DNA of 64,000 nt from Pullulanibacillus pueri. GTDB taxonomy: Bacteria; Bacillota; Bacilli; Bacillales; Sporolactobacillaceae. The position numbers were made by a program, and so were the translations under genes. The stretch's first letter is position 1. Every line of letters starts with the position of its first letter. Below, in pieces: positions 8,384 to 16,382 of the stretch. The stretch spans positions 1 to 64,000 of the forward strand of contig NZ_BMFV01000011.1 in assembly GCF_014639255.1 (NCBI RefSeq), read 5' to 3'. The notes below the pieces were generated by a model. The model saw only the letters and a list, made by a program, of their open reading frames with translations, was not told the DNA's origin and did no database searches.

Positions 8384-8414
8384 TTCCCCACGTCCTCTTC
8401 TATTGCGTGGGGAA
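8384..8414. terminator. Bidirectional terminator between the CDGSH gene and the LysR gene
   Basis: TTCCCCACG (8384-8392) pairs perfectly with CGTGGGGAA (8406-8414). The sequence is followed by TGGTTACTTTT on the + strand. Confidence 0.75.
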
Positions 8415-8417
8415 TGG

Positions 8418-9326
8418 TTACTTTTCAAGAGCTTTAAATTGCGGAAAACCCGATTTATTGCCTAAAATATCTAAAAATACTTCTGTTACTTTTGTTTTGA
8501 ATGTTATATTTTGCGTGACCCAAGAAAACTTACGAGAAAAAGGAAGCCCCTGACAACATACTCTTTTAAGTGTCCCTAGTAGAATCTCTTTACGCACAGC
8601 CCATTGCGACAATAATGTAATGCCAAGACCGGCTTCTACTGATTCTTTTATTACTTGAGTACTCCCGAATTCTAGAATTTCAGATGGCTGAATATGTAGT
8701 GCCTCAAAAACTTTTTCCTGCATTTCTCTCGTGCCTGATCCTTTTTCACGAACAATCCATTTCTCCCCACTTAAATCTCCAACACATATCTTCGACTTTT
8801 GGGCTAATGGGTGCCCGGTTGAAATAATCAAATACATTAAGTCCTCAGCAAAAGGTTCAATGAACAGCTTCTCGTGATGGAGATCTCCTTCTACGACACC
8901 AACATCTAATTGATGGTCAGCCACCCACTCCGCAATTTTCTCTGTATTTCCAATTTTAATGGTTGGTTTGATTAATGGATATTGCCGATCCAGTTCCGCT
9001 AAAACATGCGGCAAAATGTACTCACCAAAAGTATAACTGGCCCCAATAATTAATTCTCCACTAGCGGTATGAAGTAAATCATCCACTAAACTATGCATCC
9101 GAGTATGCAATCCTAGCATCTCTTTAGCATGATAAAAAACAATTTCTCCAGCCTTATTCAAGCGAACATACTTATTCGTCCTCTCTAATAACTTGGTCCC
9201 CATCGTTTGTTCCAGGTCTTTGATATAATGACTCACAGCCGGCTGCGTCATATGAAGCATTTCAGCTGCACGCGTGAAATTTTTTTGTTCAGCAACAGTG
9301 ATAAAAACAAGTAACGCTTGATCCAT
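8418..9326 (-). CDS. LysR family transcriptional regulator (CysL/YeiE-like)
   Basis: A 302-residue LysR-type regulator. The winged HTH spans residues 1-60 (ALLVFITVAEQKNFTRAAEMLHMTQPAVSHYIKDLE), followed by the linker helix and a periplasmic-binding-fold effector domain from about 90, with the usual GASYTFGEYILPHVL opening and the VKESVEAGLGITLLS segment near 226-240. It is divergent from the YeiH-type transporter gene, with 126 bp between the starts, the classical arrangement for LysR control of a neighbour. Comparable pairs (yeiE/yeiH, cysL with its target) suggest a sulfur- or anion-related inducer, but this is inference. AAGGAGTGAACCC precedes the ATG. Confidence 0.88.
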   Translation of the reverse strand: MDQALLVFITVAEQKNFTRAAEMLHMTQPAVSHYIKDLEQTMGTKLLERTNKYVRLNKAGEIVFYHAKEMLGLHTRMHSLVDDLLHTASGELIIGASYTFGEYILPHVLAELDRQYPLIKPTIKIGNTEKIAEWVADHQLDVGVVEGDLHHEKLFIEPFAEDLMYLIISTGHPLAQKSKICVGDLSGEKWIVREKGSGTREMQEKVFEALHIQPSEILEFGSTQVIKESVEAGLGITLLSQWAVRKEILLGTLKRVCCQGLPFSRKFSWVTQNITFKTKVTEVFLDILGNKSGFPQFKALEK

Positions 9327-9351
9327 GGGTTCACTCCTTAACTTTTTTATA

Positions 9352-9379
9352 ATAACTATTTAGTTATGATTGTTATCAT
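9352..9379. promoter_or_regulatory. Candidate LysR operator between regulator and transporter
   Basis: ATAACTA TT TAGTTAT (9352-9367) is a perfect 16-bp palindrome, and it abuts a second inverted repeat, ATGAT-TGTT-ATCAT (9366-9379). A related half site, TATAACTATAAAG, recurs at about 9418-9430. LysR proteins bind such dyads in divergent intergenic regions. Confidence 0.55.
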
Positions 9380-9452
9380 TATAATTTATTTTACTTATCA
9401 AAAAAACTCATCTACCCTATAACTATAAAGAACTAATCATGGAGATGAGCTT

Positions 9453-10487
9453 ATGACAAATCAACAAGTCAAACGGTTAGAGCGGAAGAACGTAACATTA
9501 ATGGGGCAATGGTTAGGAGGAATCGCTTTTACATTCATCATCGCTTTTGTCGGGCTTGGTCTTTCAAAAATTCCTGGCGTTGATCATATCGGACAACTCG
9601 CTTGTGCGATAGTGATAGCGGTAATTTATCGCCAAATATGGGGATATCCCGAAAAAATCCGGTCAGGGATCCAATTTTCAGCCAAACGACTCTTGCGATT
9701 AGCGATTATTCTATTCGGCTTGAAATTAAATATAGATGTCGTCTTGCATCAAGGCTTAGGTCTGCTTGGGCGTGATATCGCAACGATTATCTTCTCTATT
9801 TTCCTCACAGTGCTTTTAGCTAAATGGTTTAAGGCTGATGCCTCCATTTCATTATTATTAGGTATTGGAACAGGTGTTTGTGGAGCGGCAGCAATTGCCG
9901 CCGTCTCACCTATTGTGAAAGCTAAGGATGAAGATACGGCCATTGGAGCAGGAATCATTGCCCTTGTCGGAACGATTTTTGCTATTGGTTATACCGTTAT
10001 TCACCCCTTTATAGCACTGACAAATAATCAATATGGCACATGGGCGGGCATCAGCTTACACGAAATCGCTCATGTTGCATTAGCCGGAGCCCCGGCTGGA
10101 CCAGATGCTCTTGCCCTCGCCTTACTTGCAAAGCTAGGGCGTGTGTTTTTACTTGTACCTTTAAGTTTTGTCCTTATGTTTTGGATGAAACGAAAAGGCG
10201 CAATAAAGTCGGATACCAAAGTAGAATTCCCATGGTTTTTAATTGGCTTTATTCTCATGAGTCTTTTTGGAAGCTATATCCTCGGACACTCTATAAAGAT
10301 TCCAGATCATGTCATGAGTGATGTTTCTAGTTTTACCAGTTTTATATTGACCATGGCGATGATAGGATTAGGTCTAAATGTCAGCCTTAAAGATTTGCGG
10401 ACAAAAGCCATGCGACCGCTTCTAGCCATGGTGATCACTTCTGTCCTACTTTCTGTTTTAACATTTTTCTCTATAAAACTCTTTTAA
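9453..10487 (+). CDS. YeiH-type (UPF0324) putative sulfate exporter family transporter
   Basis: A 344-residue integral membrane protein with about ten hydrophobic segments, beginning near residues 20-42 (GGIAFTFIIAFVGLGLSKIPG). Family hallmarks visible are RLLRLAIILFGLKLNIDVVL (about 82-101), LLGIGTGVCGAAAIAAVSPI (136-155) and the block TWAGISLHEIAHVALAGAP (about 195-213). The family is named for a presumed role in sulfate or other anion export; substrate is not proven. ATGGAGATGAGCTT precedes the ATG. The divergent LysR regulator and palindromes in between suggest induction by the substrate. Confidence 0.87.
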   Translation: MTNQQVKRLERKNVTLMGQWLGGIAFTFIIAFVGLGLSKIPGVDHIGQLACAIVIAVIYRQIWGYPEKIRSGIQFSAKRLLRLAIILFGLKLNIDVVLHQGLGLLGRDIATIIFSIFLTVLLAKWFKADASISLLLGIGTGVCGAAAIAAVSPIVKAKDEDTAIGAGIIALVGTIFAIGYTVIHPFIALTNNQYGTWAGISLHEIAHVALAGAPAGPDALALALLAKLGRVFLLVPLSFVLMFWMKRKGAIKSDTKVEFPWFLIGFILMSLFGSYILGHSIKIPDHVMSDVSSFTSFILTMAMIGLGLNVSLKDLRTKAMRPLLAMVITSVLLSVLTFFSIKLF

Positions 10488-10515
10488 ATTCGCATCCTTT
10501 GATGTTATCCTTATA

Positions 10516-10930
10516 GATTGCGACTTAACCGCAAAAAGAGTAATGACAGGTTAACAGTATGGATTTCCGCTCAAGGTCGCTTGTTTTTCTATGCCACACG
10601 ATGTGGGTAAGAACGGCGTTGTCACAGGACGTGACGCTTTTAGCCGTTCTTCCTTAGTTGCCTCAGCTAACTTGGGAATGGTTTATCTGTGTGTTCCAAA
10701 ATATTTAGGATACAAATCTCCTGTTCCTGTCTACAGATCTGATAACTTACCTAGCGTAGGTAGTATACGCAGACTCCAGTAGGAACAGCACGTCCCTAGT
10801 CCCCAGGTTGGGTGGGGTGTCCATGAGGAGGCAGAAGCCGTGCCCACGAAAAGCAAAAGTATTCTGCCAAAGCGATTGTTAAACACTAAAGGTATGAGAT
10901 GCCAAAGCCGATCGAATTTACGTCCCAAAT
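10516..10930. repeat. Dispersed intergenic repeat, copy 1 (degenerate)
   Basis: A non-coding element whose edges resemble those of copy 2: GATTGCGACTTAAC at 10516-10529 and TTTACGTCCCAAAT at 10917-10930, followed by the same TCCTTCTACTCT flank. Inside it shares GGATTTCCGCTC-AGGTCGCT, GCCTCAGCTAACTTGGGA and a GGAACAGCACG block with the other copies, while the rest is diverged. It fills the 577-bp gap between the YeiH gene and the isomerase-like gene. Short reading frames inside it show no family signature. Confidence 0.75.
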
Positions 10931-11003
10931 TCCTTCTACTCTTAAATTTCATACCGCTAAGTAAAATAACATCCTTCTAGAAAAACGTTTAGAAAAGGCA
11001 AAA

Positions 11004-11026
11004 AGGGGAACCCCACTAAGGTTCCC
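11004..11026 (-). terminator. Terminator of the isomerase-like gene
   Basis: On the minus strand GGGAACC pairs with GGTTCCCC and is followed by TTTTTGCC. It is just downstream of the gene ending at 11065. Confidence 0.8.
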
Positions 11027-11064
11027 TCCACATCTCTATTCTTTATTCGGTTTACCACTACTTC

Positions 11065-11901
11065 TCAATTGCAGTAGGGCTTAACCACAGCTTTAATCCG
11101 TTCAATCCCTTTCCAAAGATCTCCCGGCCCATCATATACCAGTGTAATGGGTCCCTCATACCCGCTACTCGCAACAATTGCAAGCGACTTACGATATTCT
11201 TCTTCATCAATAATGCCTTTGTTGTCATAATTGGCCTTAGCATGAATGGATTCAGCATAAGGCATTAGAGATTGGATAGCCTCATATTTTTCTTCTCGTT
11301 TAAAATTACCGAAATCCACAGTTAATCCAATTTCTCTTTCTCGAGCCATTAATAATTCTCGACAATTTTCTTTCGTTGCCGCAAGAGACTTGAAATTCTC
11401 TGTTACAATCCGAACGTTTCTGGATGCTGCATAATCGACTAAAAGACTTAAAGCCTCTTTTGCCCGAGATAAAGCTTCTTGATCACTGGCGTCAGCCTCA
11501 CCAGCGACAACACGAACACTCTTCGCTCCAACTGTAGAGGCAATATTAATCCATTTTTTAATATACTCAATATCAGAGCTTCTACGTTCGTGGTTCGCAT
11601 TACTAATGTCACCATAATCGACTAATAGGCAATGAAAGTTCACACCTGATTTATTGAGCACGTTTTTAAATTTTAACAAATAATCTTGATCTGTACTTGG
11701 AAAATGAAAATGGCAAACTTCTAGAGCTCGAAAGCCTTGCTTCGCCAGCTCAAAGGGGAGTTCGAGTAACGAGAGAGTTTCCGGTTGATCTTCTATTCTT
11801 GTCACCTGTTGACCTGTCTCTTCATTCCAGTCTGTCCAACGTAAAGGACCAAGATTTCTATGCAAACTCCAAGTCGTTAACGATAAAAATGGCATATACA
11901 T
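11065..11901 (-). CDS. Sugar phosphate isomerase/epimerase family protein (AP endonuclease 2-type TIM barrel)
   Basis: A 278-residue TIM-barrel protein. Typical blocks are LPFELAKQGFRALEVCHFHFP (about 48-68), the strand GAKSVRVVAGEADAS (about 124-138), VRIVTENFKSLAATKENCRELL (about 160-181), LTVDFGNF (193-200) and ESIHAKANYDNKG (about 217-229), carrying the metal-binding Glu, Asp, His residues of the xylose isomerase-like superfamily. The substrate cannot be read from sequence; related proteins act on hydroxypyruvate, inosose or ketose sugars. It is a single gene with its own terminator, with no sugar transport or catabolic genes next to it. Confidence 0.8.
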   Translation of the reverse strand: MYMPFLSLTTWSLHRNLGPLRWTDWNEETGQQVTRIEDQPETLSLLELPFELAKQGFRALEVCHFHFPSTDQDYLLKFKNVLNKSGVNFHCLLVDYGDISNANHERRSSDIEYIKKWINIASTVGAKSVRVVAGEADASDQEALSRAKEALSLLVDYAASRNVRIVTENFKSLAATKENCRELLMAREREIGLTVDFGNFKREEKYEAIQSLMPYAESIHAKANYDNKGIIDEEEYRKSLAIVASSGYEGPITLVYDGPGDLWKGIERIKAVVKPYCN

Positions 11902-12040
11902 CCCTCAATTCTTAATGGTTGATCAACATCTCCCCATATATCCAATGGGTTAGTATCGGTAAACGCTTACATTATATTATGAAAAATGCTTTTTCTCTCC
12001 TTATAATAGGCCTATGTTTCATACAAGTCAATAATGAAAA

Positions 12041-12079
12041 AATGGTGAAAAGGTATAGTGGTTAAACCCCTTCACCATT
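12041..12079 (-). terminator. Terminator of exoA
   Basis: AATGGTGAA-AAGG (12041-12053) pairs with CCCCTTCACCATT (12067-12079); on the minus strand the hairpin is followed by TTTTCATTATT. Confidence 0.8.
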
Positions 12080-12085
12080 AAAACA

Positions 12086-12844
12086 TTATATCTCTATATC
12101 TAGTAATATTGGACAGTGATCACTTCCTAAAACATGAGCATGAATATCAGCATCATTCAAGGAAGAAGCTAACCTTTCAGAGGCAATAAAATAATCAATA
12201 CGCCATCCGATGTTCCTCTCACGGACATTTCGCATATATGACCACCAGGTATAATGATCGGTCTTTTCAGGATAGAGATGGCGGAAAGTATCAATAAAGC
12301 CCGCGTCAAGTAATTCAGTCATACATTGTCGTTCTTCATCAGTAAAACCTGAATTACCTGTATTTGATTTAGGATTTTTGAGATCGATTTCTTGGTGTGC
12401 TACATTAAGATCTCCACAAAACAAAACCGGTTTTACTTTATCCAATGCTGTTAAATAATTTAGAACCCGCCCTTCCCATTCTAAACGGTAATCCAATCGC
12501 GATAAATCACGCTTGGCATTAGGGGTATACATCGTCACCATATAAAATGTTTCAAACTCTAACGTGATAATTCTTCCTTCAGGCTCTGAGTCTTCGTCCT
12601 CACCCAAACCATAGGTGACTGATAGCGGTTCACGTTTTGTAAATACAGCAGTTCCTGAGTATCCTTTTTTCTCTGCGTAATTCCAATATTGATGATAGCC
12701 TTCAAGATCTAAATCAATTTGGCCCTCTTGAAGCTTAGTCTCTTGAAGACAAAAGATATCGGCATCAACATCGTGAAAATAATCTAAAAAAACTTTGCGA
12801 ACACACGCTCGAATCCCATTGACATTCCATGAGACAAGTTTCAT
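12086..12844 (-). CDS. exoA: Exodeoxyribonuclease III (AP endonuclease ExoA)
   Basis: A 252-residue endonuclease/exonuclease/phosphatase-fold enzyme that incises DNA at abasic sites and trims 3' blocks in base excision repair. Visible motifs: KLVSWNVNGIRA (2-13, metal-binding Asn), DIFCLQETKLQ (residue E near 37), MYTPNAKRDLSRLDYRLEWE (catalytic Tyr region), VLFCGDLNVAH (catalytic Asp/Asn), DYFIAS and GSDHCPILL (general base His at the C-terminus). The start at 12844 is supported by AGAGGAAGTG upstream and by the family's usual N-terminus; an in-frame upstream ATG at 12898 would add 18 residues without support. Single gene with its own terminator. Confidence 0.95.
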   Translation of the reverse strand: MKLVSWNVNGIRACVRKVFLDYFHDVDADIFCLQETKLQEGQIDLDLEGYHQYWNYAEKKGYSGTAVFTKREPLSVTYGLGEDEDSEPEGRIITLEFETFYMVTMYTPNAKRDLSRLDYRLEWEGRVLNYLTALDKVKPVLFCGDLNVAHQEIDLKNPKSNTGNSGFTDEERQCMTELLDAGFIDTFRHLYPEKTDHYTWWSYMRNVRERNIGWRIDYFIASERLASSLNDADIHAHVLGSDHCPILLDIEI

Positions 12845-13017
12845 TATAAACACTTCCTCTGTTGCTACAACTTTTATAAACACTCGCATCAATAACACGA
12901 GAGTAATAGACTTTTATTGAATCTCTATCGAAAATCACTTGTACTCTTATTCAGTGTACCACATGGATAACCTTCACATAAATCGATTGATTTGAAGAGG
13001 TGTTATTCACTTTAAGA

Positions 13018-13701
13018 CTATAGTATATCTTTATCAGATGGTTTAACTTGATAGATTTGAGTAATTATACCCGTCTCGTCCATCTTCATCCCGGTTAAAG
13101 TCCCATGATAAGCCGCACCGGTATCTATATTCCAAGAGTGACTCTCCTGAGTATAGGTTGGAAAATCACAGGGGGTATGACCGATGACTTGTAGTTTATT
13201 TATGGTTTTCAAGGGACTACGATTCCATAGCACCCCAAAAGGATTTTCTTCATCAAAAGGGGTTTTATCATGAGAAATTCCCGCATGACTGATCAAAAGA
13301 TAATCATTTTCCCAACATAATGGTAACGTTTTAAACCATTCAATATCCTCAATGAGATCTCTTTTTAACGCATGATATTGTTTCAACGTTTTTTGACCAC
13401 ATTGCCTCAGCCAATGAGCATTGGGACCCGCCTCAACATGTTCAATGATTTCAAATTCATGATTGCCCTTTAAAAAGATCACTTGGTCAGAGTAAGTTGC
13501 TTTTAACTCTCTTGCAAAAGCAACGGTTTCTGGTGAATAATTCCCTCTATCAATGAGATCGCCGACTTGAACCAACCGCTCTTTACTTGGATCCCAATAA
13601 AGGTCTAATAGTCTCCGAAAAGTGTAATAACAACCATGAAGATCACCTACAACGAATAGATCCATCGGTCCTATCCCCTCCACATGGAAAAATACTCTCA
13701 T
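13018..13701 (-). CDS. Metallophosphoesterase, Ser/Thr protein phosphatase-like
   Basis: A 227-residue calcineurin-like phosphoesterase. The dinuclear metal motifs are complete: VGDLHGCY (from residue 18), VGDLIDRG (47-54), FLKGNHEFE (76-84), LLISHAG (about 155-161) and VIGHTP (193-198). The small size and GDLHGCY signature match the PrpE/PphA-type group, which includes protein phosphatases and diadenosine tetraphosphate hydrolases. The first ATG overlaps the stop of the upstream DUF3900 gene (ATGA); an internal ATG at 13665 has a better ribosome binding site (GAGGGGATAGG) and would start exactly at MDLFVVGD, the usual family N-terminus. Translational coupling to the DUF3900 gene is likely. 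Confidence 0.85.
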   Translation of the reverse strand: MRVFFHVEGIGPMDLFVVGDLHGCYYTFRRLLDLYWDPSKERLVQVGDLIDRGNYSPETVAFARELKATYSDQVIFLKGNHEFEIIEHVEAGPNAHWLRQCGQKTLKQYHALKRDLIEDIEWFKTLPLCWENDYLLISHAGISHDKTPFDEENPFGVLWNRSPLKTINKLQVIGHTPCDFPTYTQESHSWNIDTGAAYHGTLTGMKMDETGIITQIYQVKPSDKDIL

Positions 13702-14777
13702 TCATTTAGCCCCTTATGATATTTGTTTTCAATTCTTTTGACAACCTTCTCAAAAGAATCGGGTTTGAGAAATTCAACAGGAGAGTAGCCCTTATTAAAT
13801 ACGACCGAATCACTTTCAATCATCATGACGTATTTTCCATTGAGCTTAGCGAGATGAACAGTCTCACCAAAATCGGATAGTAACGCTTTAACGAAGACAT
13901 GGTCTAAATTGACTTTTAGATCAAGGTCGGGTTTTTGTTCAACTAATGTGGCCGTGGCCTCTTGAACCTGATCGGTTGACCACGTTTCTTTTATTTCTCT
14001 CTCAGTACTTTCAGCCCAATCAGCGAGCATTGTCTCGTGCTGCTCTCGCTCTTCACTCTCGGCTTCAAAGCTTTCTTTAATATGCTCCTCAGCCATATTC
14101 AACATTTGGTTTTTGACAATTGTAGGCATCGATTCACCATATTCAACAAAACGAAGAAAGTCTTCAAAATAACGGGCATGAGAAGCTTGATGAAGCTTCA
14201 GCTCAGCCTCTTCAACCATGCCTTCTTCAGGCATAAAAGGGTACATAATGGACTTCATATTTTTCGTTGTTATCGCGCGATCAATATTTCGTATCAATGA
14301 GGATTCATCGGAAATGGAGGCTACTTTTGCTTCAAAATCACATTTTAGTATAAATACAAACGGTTCATCGAAGTATTTGTTTAATTTCGCCAAAGCTACA
14401 AGGAAAACGCCACCTCGAACCGCACTCGTATCTAAGTATGTGCGTACCATTTGTTCTGCCCCCTGCTTGAACTCCTCCAAAGATTCAGCATGTCGGATGG
14501 CTTGAAACTGATTAAAATTCGGATTGGAACTTAGCTCATGACCCGGTTCGACAATAAAGCGCCCAATTTTTGTAGGAACTTGCTCTGTCTTAGGATGACG
14601 ATCAACTTTTCTTTTAGATATTTTAAGCAACTCACCATTTAAAAAGTCTTTTAATTGACTCTCTTCGTAACTCTGTTGATCAAGGGTTTGAAAATATTTA
14701 AAACTCTTTATCGCTTGCTCTTCATTTCCTTCAACATTGATGACAAAAAAAGAGAGGTAGATGATATCAAAATCCAT
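13698..14777 (-). CDS. DUF3900 domain protein
   Basis: A 359-residue soluble acidic protein. The opening MDFDIIYLSFFVINVEG and the middle block DTSAVRGGVFLVALAKLNKYFDEPFVFILKCDFEAKVASI are those of the Bacillus DUF3900 family as I remember it. No catalytic motif or membrane segment can be seen; residues about 220-280 are highly charged and probably helical. The gene is coupled by a 4-nt overlap to the downstream phosphatase, so a shared regulatory role is possible. Function unknown. Confidence 0.75.
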   Translation of the reverse strand: MDFDIIYLSFFVINVEGNEEQAIKSFKYFQTLDQQSYEESQLKDFLNGELLKISKRKVDRHPKTEQVPTKIGRFIVEPGHELSSNPNFNQFQAIRHAESLEEFKQGAEQMVRTYLDTSAVRGGVFLVALAKLNKYFDEPFVFILKCDFEAKVASISDESSLIRNIDRAITTKNMKSIMYPFMPEEGMVEEAELKLHQASHARYFEDFLRFVEYGESMPTIVKNQMLNMAEEHIKESFEAESEEREQHETMLADWAESTEREIKETWSTDQVQEATATLVEQKPDLDLKVNLDHVFVKALLSDFGETVHLAKLNGKYVMMIESDSVVFNKGYSPVEFLKPDSFEKVVKRIENKYHKGLNE

Positions 14778-15150
14778 AATTTCTCACCCTTACTTTTAAA
14801 TCTTATTATATATTTCTTCTTAAAACAGAAACAAAAACTTCATGGTCCTTTGTCCAATGACTCTATTATAATATGAATGAAATATAAAGGAAAAGTTAAA
14901 TCTAAAAGTAAACATCACTTTTATGTATGAAGGTATAAAGAAGAATCGATAGGATTTATAAGAATGTTTCTCTTCCTTAAGTTTGACCATTAGAAAACTT
15001 GGCCCATACTTCCCCGCTACGGCGACACTAAGCACGACTGATGAATAGGCGGCATACACCTTACACATTAAGGGCGTTGATAGACCTTAACGGCGAAAGC
15101 TAAAGTTGCAGTTATAAGGTCTTCCATTTAATTTTTATTTTCTAGCGTTA
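14778..15150. other. Gene-free stretch upstream of the DUF3900 gene
   Basis: About 370 bp with no credible gene. The segment at about 15000-15110 (CTTCCCCGCTACGGCGACAC onwards) is clearly richer in G+C than its flanks and contains short complementary stretches (ACCTTA and TAAGGT), so it may be a remnant of another intergenic repeat. It does not match the four-copy repeat family described in this window. Confidence 0.4.
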
Positions 15151-15156
15151 TAAAAA

Positions 15157-15180
15157 ATAGGCTGATCCTTTCAGCCTATA
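15157..15180 (-). terminator. Terminator of the cotX-like gene
   Basis: ATAGGCTGA (15157-15165) pairs perfectly with TCAGCCTAT (15171-15179); on the minus strand it is followed by TTTTTTATAACG. Confidence 0.85.
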
Positions 15181-15237
15181 TTAACTATAGCCTCTTAGAT
15201 CAGCCTACTTAAATTCCTTTATTCTTATCTAAAGGTC

Positions 15238-15708
15238 CTATAAGATGTCAATGATGATGAGAATCGCAACAAGAATTTGGATTGCAATTTGTGCGGTCAC
15301 AGCAACGTCAGTATCCGTTGTTGATACGCGAACACCTCTTGAATTTTCAATGATCGTTTTTTGTCTGTTAGATTGTCTCGTTACAGTGAGTTGAAGCAAA
15401 TCTTGTAAAACTTGATCTTGATCGAAAGAGTCATCGCTCGCTATAGACACTTCAAGGATGACTGCAATTGCCACTTGTAAGGCTAATTGGATATTTACAG
15501 CAACCTCAGTTGATCTTGTGGTTACTTCAATGTCACACGAATCCTTCACTATAATAGTTTCATCGTTAGTTTGTGAAGTGGCACTCACTTGTTCACCATT
15601 TTGTCCTACAGTAGGATCAGATTCTAATGGATGTCTGCAATCGTCTAAAGCTGACCATCTCTTAGTTTCGTGGCAATCAGAATAATTAGTTTCATTAAAT
15701 AAACTCAT
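15238..15708 (-). CDS. Spore coat protein with two CotX-type repeats
   Basis: A 156-residue protein of the CotX/CotV family, insoluble-fraction components of the spore outer coat and crust. Two copies of the domain are visible: IIVKDSCDIEVTTRSTEVAV running into IQLALQVAIAVILEVSI (about 52-89) and TIIENSRGVRVSTTDTDVAV running into AQIAIQILVAILIIIDIL (about 117-156). The N-terminal 45 residues are polar and low in complexity. AGGAGGAATCT precedes the ATG. Upstream, CATTTTATA with an AC dinucleotide 17 nt earlier is near the sigma-K consensus, which would fit mother-cell expression. The neighbouring gene upstream on the same strand is a CotW-like coat protein. Confidence 0.88.
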   Translation of the reverse strand: MSLFNETNYSDCHETKRWSALDDCRHPLESDPTVGQNGEQVSATSQTNDETIIVKDSCDIEVTTRSTEVAVNIQLALQVAIAVILEVSIASDDSFDQDQVLQDLLQLTVTRQSNRQKTIIENSRGVRVSTTDTDVAVTAQIAIQILVAILIIIDIL

Positions 15709-15795
15709 TTAGATTCCTCCTAAATTAATAATCACATATTTTATAAAATGAAAAGTGTTTTACATTCGTACAGGCAAAACTCCTAGAAACTCAAA

Positions 15796-16065
15796 TTATT
15801 TTCTGCCCTTTTTTTTGCTCTCGGCTTTAGGCTCTTTTGTGTTATTAGGTACAGTTGTGGTTTTTTGAGCCGCTTGTGCTAAACTTTCGAGCTGCTTCTT
15901 AATGTCTTCAACCATACTTTTTAACTCAGCCTTTTTTTCATCGGATATAGGGGCTAAATTTTCTTTTTTGAATCCATGCTTTCTTAAAATTGTCCCCACT
16001 AAAGTAGTTGTTAAATTTTGGGATACTTCATTCACATTGTTTTGTTCATTCGAGTTTTCGGCCAT
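15796..16065 (-). CDS. CotW-like spore coat protein
   Basis: A small 89-residue charged protein. The block TTTLVGTILRKHGFKKENLA continuing PISDEKKAELKSMVEDIKKQLESL (about 19-63) resembles, from memory, the LVQNIFSKHGV...SDEEKE core of B. subtilis CotW, and the tail is lysine-rich (KEPKAESKKKGRK). It lies 87 nt upstream of the CotX-type gene on the same strand, as cotW and cotX are clustered in B. subtilis (cotVWXYZ). GGAGGGAAATGT precedes the ATG. The identity is inferred from the short motif and context, so it is less certain than the CotX call. Confidence 0.6.
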   Translation of the reverse strand: MAENSNEQNNVNEVSQNLTTTLVGTILRKHGFKKENLAPISDEKKAELKSMVEDIKKQLESLAQAAQKTTTVPNNTKEPKAESKKKGRK

Positions 16066-16293
16066 ACATTTCCCTCCTAACGTGTTTATATAACATCCTA
16101 TGCAGCAACCGATGTTTTGGAATGTAAAAATACTAGACGAACCCCCATTTTTAATGAACCTGCGCAGAAACGGGTGAATAACTATTAAACTTGCCTAATA
16201 GGAACTCTTGTAAAAGGAAAATCGCTAGGCTACATCACAGTAAAGACTTGACGTTAGTTTACCCTCATTACCGGTTTTTGGTAATATAAAAAA
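16066..16293. other. Gap with only a promoter-like signal
   Basis: The region upstream of the CotW-like gene holds no gene. On the minus strand CATAGGATGTTATATA at about 16090-16117 is near to a sigma-K -10 element, but I could not place a convincing -35. Confidence 0.3.
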
Positions 16294-16325
16294 AGCACCG
16301 CAAAAGTTGAACTTTTTGCGATGCT
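16294..16325 (-). terminator. Terminator of the Bcr/CflA transporter gene
   Basis: AGCACCGCAAAAGTT pairs with AACTTTTTGCGATGCT with minor mismatches. The minus-strand hairpin runs into TTTTTTTATATT. Confidence 0.8.
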
Positions 16326-16382
16326 CTCACGAATATAGGTAGGTGATTTTTATATCAGGTCTGGTGCTCATAGAGTCTCTTT

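Noticed and set aside
10591..10782. 63-codon frame inside repeat copy 1
   Set aside because: Lies wholly in the dispersed repeat, and its sequence is not maintained in the other copies; open by chance in GC-richer DNA.
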